A stretch of 13,075 nucleotides of DNA from Candidatus Parcubacteria bacterium (GTDB lineage Bacteria > Patescibacteriota > Minisyncoccia > Phycocordibacterales > Phycocordibacteraceae). Below are positions 1 to 5,884 of this stretch, in pieces. Where the stretch lies: assembly GCA_027310925.1 (NCBI GenBank), contig DAICZX010000066.1:1-13075 (forward strand), written 5' to 3'. The translations under genes were made by a program, and so were the position numbers. The first letter of the stretch is position 1. Each line of letters begins with the position of its first letter. The notes under the pieces are model-generated. The model was given only the letters and a program-made list of their open reading frames with translations. It had not been told where the DNA came from and made no database searches.

Positions 1-153
1 TCATCAATGTATTGAATATCAAACTTTATTCTGATTGGTAATGGTTAACAGATATTATGGTGCATCGCCTCTAGCTAAAGATGAAACGAGGAACGCTTCC
101 TACCATTCCACTCGATATCTTGGGGATACTTAAAAATCCTGTTCAGGAGGCGC

Positions 154-159
154 TATACT
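154..159 (+). promoter_or_regulatory. Possible -10 box before the small membrane protein gene
   Basis: TATACT lies six bases before the ATG at 166, the distance expected if transcription starts at or next to the A of that ATG (a leaderless mRNA). No convincing -35 is visible; TTAAAA at 130-135 is a weak candidate at 18 bp. An AGGAGG at 145-150 also precedes the start, but 15 nt away, which is long for a working Shine-Dalgarno site. The two signals exclude each other if this -10 is used, because the AGGAGG would then be upstream of the transcript. Confidence 0.4.
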
Positions 160-165
160 CTATGC

Positions 166-390
166 ATGTTTCGAGTGAAATATCGTGGTTCCTCGGATCT
201 CACCGTGCTTGTTGTTATTATGGTTCTCATCGTTTTTGCACTCCTCTTCTTTGGCCCTGGCTCTAGTTCTAATTTGCCTCCCGGTGTAAGTAGCGTTTCA
301 ACATCAACCCAACAGGTATCTGGTACTGTTTCGCAAGCACTTCAATTTAGCAGCTGGCTCGCGAAGGAGTATCCTTCACAGAAGCGCTGA
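166..390 (+). CDS. Small single-pass membrane protein, function unknown
   Basis: A 74-residue protein that I do not recognise. Residues about 12-30 form one strongly hydrophobic stretch (LTVLVVIMVLIVFALLFFG), preceded by a short basic N-terminus (FRVKYR) and followed by a Ser/Thr/Pro-rich linker (about 31-55) and a polar tail ending in KEYPSQKR. By the positive-inside rule the N-terminus would be cytoplasmic and the tail outside. There is no lipobox cysteine. A nearby ATG at 162 opens a different frame that encodes a cysteine- and histidine-rich peptide with no coherent membrane segment, so I prefer the frame starting at 166. No partner gene is close: the next gene starts more than 170 nt downstream. 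It is supported by the membrane segment and the promoter-like TATACT upstream, not by homology. Confidence 0.6.
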   Translation: MFRVKYRGSSDLTVLVVIMVLIVFALLFFGPGSSSNLPPGVSSVSTSTQQVSGTVSQALQFSSWLAKEYPSQKR

Positions 391-561
391 GGAATATGCA
401 TTTACAATCCTTTTTAGTCGTATTTAGAGACAATTTAGTGCCACAAAAATGTAGAGTTTAGGATGCATAGAAATTATTTGCTCTCGCATATAGAGCGCTG
501 TTCACGAAGTGCTTTTGTTCACCAAAAATCATTGGTATATGATTATGCTATACATATCCAC
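391..561 (+). other. AT-rich intergenic gap
   Basis: This stretch separates the small membrane protein from the next small gene and is visibly richer in A and T than the core genes to the right. It contains a weak 5-bp inverted repeat (480-484 with 492-496) and, at its right end, an extended -10-like sequence described separately. An in-frame ATG at 463 would lengthen the next protein by 33 residues, but that extension is rich in His, Ser and Tyr and looks non-coding. I see no rho-independent terminator here. Confidence 0.4.
545..553 (+). promoter_or_regulatory. Extended -10 promoter candidate for the small protein / ParB-like pair
   Basis: TGCTATACA has the TGn extension plus a TATACA hexamer (548-553). 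The hexamer ends eight bases before the ATG at 562, so the start of transcription would fall at or just before the start codon. No good -35 is seen at 16-18 bp, but extended -10 promoters can work without one. It would drive the 562-759 gene and probably the ParB-like gene 55 nt further on. Confidence 0.45.
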
Positions 562-759
562 ATGTTCAAGATCTTTTTGCAAAAAACCAAATTGACCCGT
601 AACCAGTCAGAGGTAAAGAAGATTGTCGAAAAGAAGCTCAACGAAAACCGAGCAGTTATTGAGTCGCTGCGCGATTATGACGAAGGAAAGAAAGATATTT
701 CAACCACTGCTGTCGAGCGGGATTTGCGTTGGGCGAAGCATCATGTAGTATCGCTGTAA
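562..759 (+). CDS. Small charged protein of unknown function
   Basis: A 65-residue product if it starts at the ATG at 562; an upstream in-frame ATG at 463 would give 98 residues. I prefer 562 because an extended -10 sits immediately before it and because the extra 33 residues look non-coding. The protein is highly charged and probably helical: residues about 11-30 are K/E/N-rich, and the second half carries ENRAVIESLRDYDEGKKDIS followed by TTAVERDLRW. That second half resembles short helical proteins or antitoxin-like segments that I associate with Parcubacteria genomes, but I cannot name a family. There is no membrane segment and no cysteine. It lies 55 nt upstream of the ParB-like gene and may be co-transcribed with it. 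The function is unknown. Confidence 0.55.
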   Translation: MFKIFLQKTKLTRNQSEVKKIVEKKLNENRAVIESLRDYDEGKKDISTTAVERDLRWAKHHVVSL

Positions 760-778
760 TTCGCGGACGTTTCGCGAA
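760..778. repeat. Small dyad upstream of the ParB-like gene
   Basis: TTCGCG (760-765) and CGCGAA (773-778) form a 6-bp inverted repeat with a 7-bp spacer; the right half also lies in a perfect 8-bp palindrome TTCGCGAA (771-778). It starts directly after the stop codon of the small gene and ends 36 bp before the ParB-like start codon. It could be a binding site for an autoregulating DNA-binding protein, but this is inferred from position only; dyads of this size also occur by chance. Confidence 0.3.
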
Positions 779-800
779 GTGATCTTTGGCAACCAACACA

Positions 801-807
801 AGAGGAG
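801..807 (+). promoter_or_regulatory. Shine-Dalgarno site fixing the ParB-like start
   Basis: AGAGGAG lies 7 nt before the ATG at 815. It favours that start over the in-frame GTG at 779, which would add 12 residues and has no such site. Confidence 0.75.
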
Positions 808-814
808 TGCGCCC

Positions 815-1813
815 ATGAACATTGAAAAGACGGAAAGCAGCACTACCGGGAAGCTGGTTCTGAATATCCCGCTTGAACAATTGCTTCGAGATCCGCATCA
901 GCCGCGAAAAAAGTTCAAAGAAGACGAGATTGAGGAATTAACGACCAGTATCAGGAGCCAAGGTCTCCAGCAACTTCCAACAGTGAATTTCGCTTTCAAA
1001 AAGGACGGTAAGGATTACTACTACATCAAAGCAGGCGAACGGCGTTGGAGAGCATTCATGAGGCTCGGGAAAGCTGCTATGGAATGCGTTGTCGAAGAAA
1101 AGTCATATGGCGGTGTGCGCAGCTCGGATCGGCGACTGGCACAGGCCGCTGAAAACTCATCCCGCATCCCACAGACGCATGGCGAGATCATAGAGCTAGT
1201 TGAGGAAGTGATTCAGGACGAGATTAAGCAGCGCAACGGCAAACAATGGGGAGCGGTTCATGCCGGACTCGAGCGCGTTGCCAAGGCGTTCGGGAAGAAA
1301 CTTGGATGGGCAACAAATTATCAGACGTTAACAGGACTGGTACCAGAGCTGCGCGAAATGCTCGATGAGGACGAAAAAGGTGATCGCCTTAATTTCAATG
1401 TTGGCATCGCACTTGCTCGTGCACCGACCGATGTCCAAAAGCAACTTCTCCTCGATGCCGAACCATACTTCAAGAAGGGAGGACATGCGGCTGGATATCG
1501 TTTCATCGTCCAGAATTCTCGAAAAATTCGAGAATCTCGAGGAGAGAAAATCCGCGGTCGCAGTGATACCGACATGATTCGTATTGGAAAGACAGCGGAT
1601 CGACTGAGGAAGCTTGCTGAGGGTCTTTGTGGGGATCTCCGATCTACCGAATATGTGGAGTGGGTCGAATCCTTACTTGATAAAATGTGCATATCCGAAA
1701 TTGATGTCATGCGAAACGACATCAAGCTCGGAATACAAATCTTCTCTGAATTATTGAAAATACTTGAAATCAGAAAGGCAAAACATGCGCGTCTTTCATT
1801 TGCGAAAAGGTAG
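815..1813 (+). CDS. ParB-like partition protein (ParB/Spo0J N-terminal domain), orphan
   Basis: A 332-residue protein. Residues about 15-95 match the ParB/sulfiredoxin-like nucleotide-binding fold: DPHQPRK at 26-32, SIRSQGLQQ near 45-53 and GERRWRA at 74-80, the conserved box that binds CTP in ParB proteins. The next box, usually ENLQR followed by acidic and Leu residues, reads ENSSRIPQTH (113-122), so its N and R are kept but the rest has drifted. Residues about 150-215 look like the ParB helix-turn-helix region (AKAFGKKLGWATNYQTL, then NVGIALARAP). The last 100 residues are basic and helical. ParB normally loads at parS and works with a ParA ATPase; no parA is nearby, so this may be a stand-alone DNA-binding regulator, a plasmid- or phage-derived copy, or the chromosomal ParB separated from ParA. 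AGG and AGA arginine codons appear more often than in the core genes, by eye. Confidence 0.8.
   Translation: MNIEKTESSTTGKLVLNIPLEQLLRDPHQPRKKFKEDEIEELTTSIRSQGLQQLPTVNFAFKKDGKDYYYIKAGERRWRAFMRLGKAAMECVVEEKSYGGVRSSDRRLAQAAENSSRIPQTHGEIIELVEEVIQDEIKQRNGKQWGAVHAGLERVAKAFGKKLGWATNYQTLTGLVPELREMLDEDEKGDRLNFNVGIALARAPTDVQKQLLLDAEPYFKKGGHAAGYRFIVQNSRKIRESRGEKIRGRSDTDMIRIGKTADRLRKLAEGLCGDLRSTEYVEWVESLLDKMCISEIDVMRNDIKLGIQIFSELLKILEIRKAKHARLSFAKR
1515..1535. repeat. 9-bp perfect inverted repeat inside the ParB-like gene
   Basis: ATTCTCGAA (1515-1523) and TTCGAGAAT (1527-1535) are exact reverse complements separated by AAA. Another inverted repeat of 8-bp arms (TTGATGTC at 1701-1708 with GACATCAA at 1718-1725) lies near the end of the same gene. 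The first has the size and symmetry of a protein-binding site, and chromosomal parS sites can lie inside or near parB, but it does not match the well-known Firmicute-type parS consensus. Confidence 0.35.
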
Positions 1814-1854
1814 GCGCAGTATGTTCCCCACGTGTTCCTTAATTGAGTTACTTT

Positions 1855-1882
1855 AACGGTCGCTGAATGCGACCGTTTTCTT
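1855..1882 (+). terminator. Rho-independent terminator after the ParB-like gene
   Basis: AACGGTCGC (1855-1863) pairs perfectly with GCGACCGTT (1869-1877) around a TGAAT loop and runs into TTTTCTT. It starts 41 nt after the stop codon and closes the left transcription unit. Confidence 0.8.
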
Positions 1883-1885
1883 ATA

Positions 1886-1910
1886 GGAAAAACCTCCGGC
1901 GAAGCCGGGG
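1886..1910 (-). terminator. GC-rich hairpin, possibly a leftward terminator
   Basis: CCGGC (1896-1900) pairs with GCCGG (1904-1908) around GAA, extendable by a G-T pair and one more G-C pair on the + strand. On the - strand the stem is followed by five T residues (complement of AAAAA at 1888-1892), the layout of an intrinsic terminator for leftward transcription. I see no - strand gene that would need it, so it may instead be a structural or chance element. Confidence 0.35.
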
Positions 1911-1918
1911 TGTACGTT

Positions 1919-1949
1919 GTCAAGTGCATGCCGTACAACACACGTTGAC
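1919..1949. repeat. Dyad overlapping the -35 box of the M19 promoter
   Basis: GTCAAGTG (1919-1926) and CAC-G-TTGAC (1941-1949) form an inverted repeat with one extra G, and GCATGC (1926-1931) is a nested palindrome. The right arm contains the first five bases of the -35 hexamer at 1945-1950, so a protein bound here would block the promoter. An operator role is inferred from position only. Confidence 0.3.
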
Positions 1950-1972
1950 TTTTTAATTTACTCTTATACAAT
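1945..1972 (+). promoter_or_regulatory. Sigma70-type promoter for the M19 peptidase gene
   Basis: TTGACT (1945-1950) and TACAAT (1967-1972) are separated by 16 bp, the best -35/-10 pair in the window. Transcription would begin near 1979, giving a leader of about 45 nt that carries a strong Shine-Dalgarno site. Confidence 0.65.
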
Positions 1973-2007
1973 ATTAATTGGCCCTTATGGGGATTTGTTC
2001 ATTATAT

Positions 2008-2016
2008 AGAGGAGGT
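2008..2016 (+). promoter_or_regulatory. Strong Shine-Dalgarno site selecting a GTG start
   Basis: AGAGGAGGT lies 8 nt before the GTG at 2025. An in-frame TAG at 2007-2009 overlaps this site, so the protein cannot begin further upstream. Confidence 0.8.
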
Positions 2017-2024
2017 ATCACACT

Positions 2025-3020
2025 GTGAATAAATATGCAGATTCTCTGGGATTTCTAGACAGTCCTGGGGAAACAAAGGTAGATGTTCTGAAACGACCGA
2101 GCGTTTCGATCGTTCATTTGACGAGCGTTCCCCCTTTGGTTGAGAACCAGTACGAGGCCCTTAAGGAACACGAAAAGTTCATGAAGGGTGTGCTAGCGAA
2201 CGTGAACGTAATTCACGTTCGCCAAAAAATTGACCTGTCTGTAAAGACAGGATGTATGGGAGTTGTCTTCGGTATGCAACATGCGCCGAAGAATATACAG
2301 AGATTTTCCGATGTACAAAGATTTGCAGATGCAGGAGTGACAATCATGTCACTCGCGTATAGGGGACCAACCGAGTATGGAGGCGGATTTGAGACAAATG
2401 ATCCTCTTACCATACGCGGGATGCACCTCATTACTTCCTTCGCGGAGTGTGGAGTGTCACTCGACATATCCCATGCTTCACGCCAAACGGCACTTAATGC
2501 GTTGGAATTCATTTGCCGGGAGCGGCTTCCTGTAAAACCACTTGCGAGTCATTCGGGTATTCGCGAGGTGTACGATCATCCACGGAATCTATCAAGCGAT
2601 ATTCTGGGAATGATACGCGCTCTGGATGGATACGTCGGTATACCGCTCATAACTTTTTTCCTCTGTTCAGAGAGGAATGTGCTGAATTCCCGCAAGGAGT
2701 TCATCCGTCATGTGACAGATGCCGTAGTAAAGGTCGGTGTCGATCATGTTGGAATTGGATCCGATTGTATACATCGGTCCATGACGATGGAGCAAGCAAA
2801 AGAGAACTTTGCGCGCATGGCGCGCATGTTGCAAGGCGATGGTACCTTCGGGGAGTACTTTCCAGATAGACCTGAAGAAATCATCACGGAAGGGAGCCAT
2901 TTTTTTACCGTGGTGGAAAAATGGCTCCAGGAGGCCTTTCACGATAAAGGAAAGGTGCGCAAAATATGCGGGGGAAACTTCCTCGCGTATCTCAAGAAAG
3001 TCTTGCCAGAAGACAAGTAA
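2025..3020 (+). CDS. Peptidase M19 (membrane dipeptidase-like) with degenerate metal site
   Basis: A 331-residue protein of the M19 family, zinc amidohydrolase-fold enzymes that cleave dipeptides. Family landmarks are clear: DISHAS (H150), ASHSGIREVYDHPRNL (H176, R187), VGIGSD (D247) and GGNFLAYL near the C-terminus. H150 and H176 correspond to two zinc-binding histidines and R187 to the substrate arginine of renal dipeptidase. The N-terminal HxD metal motif is absent: the protein starts at what is normally past it, and an in-frame stop at 2007 rules out an extension. The usual bridging Glu (GxEGG) region reads GMQHA (83-87). It may therefore be inactive, hold metal differently, or belong to an M19 branch with Gln there. 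There is no signal peptide. It is a single-gene unit with its own promoter and terminator, between the ParB-like gene and the aspS operon. Confidence 0.8.
   Translation: MNKYADSLGFLDSPGETKVDVLKRPSVSIVHLTSVPPLVENQYEALKEHEKFMKGVLANVNVIHVRQKIDLSVKTGCMGVVFGMQHAPKNIQRFSDVQRFADAGVTIMSLAYRGPTEYGGGFETNDPLTIRGMHLITSFAECGVSLDISHASRQTALNALEFICRERLPVKPLASHSGIREVYDHPRNLSSDILGMIRALDGYVGIPLITFFLCSERNVLNSRKEFIRHVTDAVVKVGVDHVGIGSDCIHRSMTMEQAKENFARMARMLQGDGTFGEYFPDRPEEIITEGSHFFTVVEKWLQEAFHDKGKVRKICGGNFLAYLKKVLPEDK
2196..2222. repeat. 11-bp perfect hairpin within the M19 coding region
   Basis: GCGAACGTGAA (2196-2206) is the exact reverse complement of TTCACGTTCGC (2212-2222), with a 5-nt loop. A second perfect hairpin follows at once (CCTGTCT at 2234-2240 with AGACAGG at 2245-2251, loop GTAA), and a third with 8-bp arms lies at 2335-2354. 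All are inside the coding sequence and would fold in the mRNA. Confidence 0.6.
2893..2928. repeat. 12-bp perfect hairpin near the end of the M19 gene
   Basis: GGAGCCATTTTT (2893-2904) is the exact reverse complement of AAAAATGGCTCC (2917-2928), with a 12-nt spacer. It is not followed by a T-run on the + strand, so it is not an obvious terminator. It is the longest perfect inverted repeat I found in the window. Confidence 0.6.
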
Positions 3021-3027
3021 TTATGAG

Positions 3028-3059
3028 CCGGGACATGCAACGTGTCCCGGTTGTTTTTT
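3028..3059 (+). terminator. Rho-independent terminator after the M19 gene
   Basis: CCGGGACA (3028-3035) pairs with TGTCCCGG (3043-3050), extendable by a G-T and an A-T pair, and is followed by TTGTTTTTT. It starts 7 nt after the stop codon and isolates the M19 unit from the aspS operon. Confidence 0.9.
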
Positions 3060-3060
3060 A

Positions 3061-3069
3061 TGTTATCGT
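3061..3069 (+). promoter_or_regulatory. Weak extended -10 candidate before aspS
   Basis: TGTTATCGT fits TGn plus a poor -10 hexamer (TATCGT, 3064-3069) nine bases before the aspS ATG. No -35 is visible. Some promoter is needed here because a strong terminator ends immediately upstream, and there is no Shine-Dalgarno site before the ATG, so a leaderless mRNA is plausible. Confidence 0.3.
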
Positions 3070-3078
3070 GTGTGCATC

Positions 3079-4467
3079 ATGCAACGTACACTCATACGTG
3101 ACCTTGGGGCTAATGTCGGTAAGAAGGTTTGCATATCTGGCTGGGTGAACGTTCGTCGCGATCATGGGAAAATGGTCTTTTTTGACTTTCGCGATCGAAG
3201 CGGTTTCGTGCAGGGCGTCGTTCTTCCGGGGAGTATGGCAATGGAGGTGGCGAAGGACACTCGCAATGAGTATGTTGTTCGCGTCGAAGGGACCGTAAAC
3301 AGGCGCCCTGAGAAAAACATACAGGCCGATTATCAGAACGGCGATATAGAACTTGAGATACACGCCATAGAAATTTTGAACCCGTCAGACGCCATGCCGT
3401 TCGATATCTTAGGAAACACGAGTGGCATCGATGAGGCCGTTCGCGCCGAATACCGTTATCTCGATCTTCGTTCAAAACGAATGCAAAAGAATATGCGGAT
3501 TCGCAGCGAATTTGTCCGCCGTTGCCGAGAATATTTATTCTCGAAAGATTTCGTTGAAATCGAGACACCTCTATTAACCGAATCAACCCCTGAAGGGTCA
3601 CGCGATTTTGTTGTCCCGTCCCGTCTCCATCCAGGGAAATTTTATGCACTCCCGCAGTCGCCTCAACAATACAAACAACTTCTCATGACGGCTGGCTTCG
3701 AACAGTATTTCCAAATCGCACGCGCCATACGTGATGAAGATCTACGTGCTGATCGCGGATTCGAACACACACAGCTCGATCTTGAGATGTCGTTCATTAC
3801 TAGAGACGAAGTGATGGCGGCCATTGAGGACATGGTGACAACCGTCATTGAGTCTATGGGATATACCATTAAAGAAAAACCATTCCCACGTATCTCATAT
3901 AAAGACGCGATGGAAAAATACGGCGCCGATAAATTCGATCTACGCACACCAGAAGAAAAAGAGAAAGGAATTCTTGCCTACGCATGGGTCGTGGACTTTC
4001 CGTTCTTTGAGAAAGACGATGAGGGTAAATGGACCTTCACCCACAACCCATTCTCCATGCCGATTCCCGAACACCTCGATTGGCTCATGCGCGGGGAACA
4101 TATTGGTGACATATACGCAACGCAATATGACCTTGTCTGCAACGGTTTTGAAACGGGCGGAGGTTCCATACGTGCGCACAAGCCGGAAATTCTCGAAGCA
4201 GTTTACAGAATTTTGGGTTTCTCGACGGATGAGCTTACGGAGCGAGTCGGACATATGCTTAAAGCATTTCGTTATGGTACGCCTCCGCACGGAGGGATTG
4301 CTCTTGGTATTGAAGGTAGCGTCATGAATCTCACGGGAGAGACGATGCTCCGCGAGGTTCAGGCGTTCCCCATGACACGTGGCGGCCAGACCGCAGTCAT
4401 GAAGGCACCGAAATCACTCACCGACAAACAGCTCAAGGAACTTGGTCTTAAAATTGAAAAGAAATAG
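3079..4467 (+). CDS. aspS: Aspartyl-tRNA synthetase, short form without GAD domain
   Basis: A 462-residue class II synthetase that charges tRNA(Asp), and perhaps tRNA(Asn), with aspartate. An N-terminal OB-fold anticodon domain (GWVNVRRDHGKMVFFDFRDR, 21-40) is followed by the catalytic core: motif 1 around EIETPLLTESTPEGSRDF (160-177), QSPQ (193-196), motif 2 in ARAIRDEDLRADR (214-226) and the Asp-binding GGGSIR (360-365). Bacterial AspRS is usually near 590 residues; here KYGADKFDLR (280-289) runs almost directly into the conserved DFPFFE (306-311), so the GAD insertion is missing. Motif 3, normally GLDRLVM, reads GIEGSVM (410-416): the ATP-binding arginine is replaced by Gly413, although flanking residues are conserved. 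The start at 3079 is chosen because the OB fold begins there and the preceding terminator excludes earlier in-frame starts. First gene of the long operon. Confidence 0.93.
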   Translation: MQRTLIRDLGANVGKKVCISGWVNVRRDHGKMVFFDFRDRSGFVQGVVLPGSMAMEVAKDTRNEYVVRVEGTVNRRPEKNIQADYQNGDIELEIHAIEILNPSDAMPFDILGNTSGIDEAVRAEYRYLDLRSKRMQKNMRIRSEFVRRCREYLFSKDFVEIETPLLTESTPEGSRDFVVPSRLHPGKFYALPQSPQQYKQLLMTAGFEQYFQIARAIRDEDLRADRGFEHTQLDLEMSFITRDEVMAAIEDMVTTVIESMGYTIKEKPFPRISYKDAMEKYGADKFDLRTPEEKEKGILAYAWVVDFPFFEKDDEGKWTFTHNPFSMPIPEHLDWLMRGEHIGDIYATQYDLVCNGFETGGGSIRAHKPEILEAVYRILGFSTDELTERVGHMLKAFRYGTPPHGGIALGIEGSVMNLTGETMLREVQAFPMTRGGQTAVMKAPKSLTDKQLKELGLKIEKK

Positions 4468-4471
4468 CACA

Positions 4472-5884
4472 ATGAAAATCATTCAAAAAAAATTGGATTT
4501 GGAGAACATATCTGAAACATATACACGTATACGCATCCTTGAAGCATCGAGGGATGTGCGGCGCCTTGTGCGAGAGGGAAAAATAAACACGCTTGAACTC
4601 GGCGTAGGAAAATACGCCGATATGAATCGGAGAAAGTTTGTACTCCTGTGTCGTTCGATTATTCAAGCGGCGAAAACGAACCGGGTAAAGAAAATCGCGA
4701 TCCAACTCGACCGTTTACCTGAGTCTTTTAAAAATCTTAAAGAAAATTTGGAGGATCTCGCACAAATCGCTGCGGAAAATTTTGAGATGGCGAATTTCGA
4801 ATTCAATATTTTCAAAACAAGGCCGAAAGAAGGTTGGCGAATCGTTGAGGAAATAATTTTATGCGATCATTCCCTTCCGGCACTTAAAAAAGCTTTACAG
4901 AAGGGGCAGGAGATCGGGAAAGCAGTCAACGACTGTCGTACACTTGCTAATACACCCGGGGGCACCATGACGCCGGCGGTGCTTGCCAAGGCGGCTAGAG
5001 ATGCGGTAAAAGGCCTACCAGTAAAAGTAACCATGCTGGGCAGTAAAGAGATGCATAAACTCGGAATGGGCGCTCTTCTGGGCGTTGCAAAGGGTTCCAC
5101 CCTTCCGCCCACATTTACCATCCTTGAATATCGTGGTGGGGAAGATGCCCCGATAGTATTGGCAGGCAAGGGCGTCACCTTCGACAGCGGAGGTCTTAAT
5201 TTGAAGCCATCGGCCGGTATTTATGAGATGCACATGGATATGTCGGGAGCCGCTTCGGTTATTCATGCCGTCGCGCTTGCGGCGCGTTTAAAACTCAAGA
5301 AGTCAGTCATTGGCCTCATACCTGCAGTAGAAAACATGCCGGGTAATAATGCGTACCGCCCGGGCGACATCCTGAGATCGCTATCAGGGAAGACCGTTGA
5401 AGTGCTGAATACAGACGCTGAGGGCAGGCTCATCCTTGCGGACGCGCTTACCTACGCGAAACGTTTTAAGCCATCCGTCGTAATTGACGTCGCGACCTTG
5501 ACCGGAGCCGCGCTCTCAGCACTCGGTCTTCACGCGAGCGCACTCATGACGCGCAATGACGCACTTGCGGAGAAGCTCCTGTACGATGGGGAAGTATCCG
5601 GCGATTATATCTGGAGGCTTCCGCTCTGGGATGAGTATGAGTCCGTGGTTAAAGGCACGTTCGCCGATCTGGCGAACGTAGCGAGTGGCACGTCTGGACG
5701 CTATGGTGGCGCAATTGAGGGTGGCATATTTCTTTGGCAGTTTGCGAAAGAACTCGACTGCCCATGGGCCCATATAGACATCGCGCCGCGCATGACTGCC
5801 GCACCGGGCGACGAACTTGCCAAGGGAGCCGCCGGAGCGCCCGTACGACTCCTGGTGCGTTTTATTGAGCAATGGAAACCGTAG
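4472..5884 (+). CDS. pepA: Leucyl aminopeptidase, family M17
   Basis: A 470-residue cytosolic metallo-aminopeptidase that releases N-terminal amino acids from peptides, usually as a hexamer with two metal ions per subunit. All active-site residues are visible: AGKGVTFDSGG (K233, D238), GLNLKPS (catalytic K245), HMDMSGA (D256) and NTDAEGRL (D315, E317, catalytic R319). The first 150 residues form the variable N-terminal domain, which is divergent. Length is normal for the family. The ATG at 4472 follows the aspS stop by 4 nt; an in-frame TTG at 4442 inside aspS would only add residues from the aspS tail. The last 13 bp overlap scpA, so translation of the two is probably coupled. The symbol pepA is by family; substrate range is not predictable from sequence. 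Confidence 0.93.
   Translation: MKIIQKKLDLENISETYTRIRILEASRDVRRLVREGKINTLELGVGKYADMNRRKFVLLCRSIIQAAKTNRVKKIAIQLDRLPESFKNLKENLEDLAQIAAENFEMANFEFNIFKTRPKEGWRIVEEIILCDHSLPALKKALQKGQEIGKAVNDCRTLANTPGGTMTPAVLAKAARDAVKGLPVKVTMLGSKEMHKLGMGALLGVAKGSTLPPTFTILEYRGGEDAPIVLAGKGVTFDSGGLNLKPSAGIYEMHMDMSGAASVIHAVALAARLKLKKSVIGLIPAVENMPGNNAYRPGDILRSLSGKTVEVLNTDAEGRLILADALTYAKRFKPSVVIDVATLTGAALSALGLHASALMTRNDALAEKLLYDGEVSGDYIWRLPLWDEYESVVKGTFADLANVASGTSGRYGGAIEGGIFLWQFAKELDCPWAHIDIAPRMTAAPGDELAKGAAGAPVRLLVRFIEQWKP

Noticed and set aside
1..165. Possible end of an upstream gene or a tRNA at the left edge
   Set aside because: All three + frames hit stops within the first 40 bases, and I could not find a T-loop or acceptor stem pairing; it looks intergenic.
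81..266. Open frame overlapping the first small gene in another frame
   Set aside because: It lacks a ribosome site at its first ATG and has no coherent membrane or domain pattern; the frame starting at 166 has a clean transmembrane segment.
480..496. Inverted repeat GCTCT/AGAGC in the 391-561 gap
   Set aside because: Arms of 5 bp with a 7-nt spacer are expected by chance and nothing else marks the site.
1321..1971. Long - strand open frame (216 codons) opposite the end of the ParB-like gene
   Set aside because: It is the antisense shadow of the ParB-like coding region, Ser/Arg-rich with no recognisable domain, and it runs across the terminator and into the M19 promoter.
2811..2828. Tandem direct repeat GCGCGCATG x2 in the M19 gene
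   Set aside because: It encodes ARMARM in a helical region; two copies of nine bases in a coding sequence do not point to a repeat element.
2809..3078. A 90-codon N-terminal extension of aspS
   Set aside because: It reads through the M19 gene and the terminator at 3028-3059; the AspRS OB fold begins at the ATG at 3079.
3110..3649. - strand open frame of 179 codons opposite aspS
   Set aside because: It lies entirely inside the conserved aspS coding region, has low-complexity composition, and no start signal.
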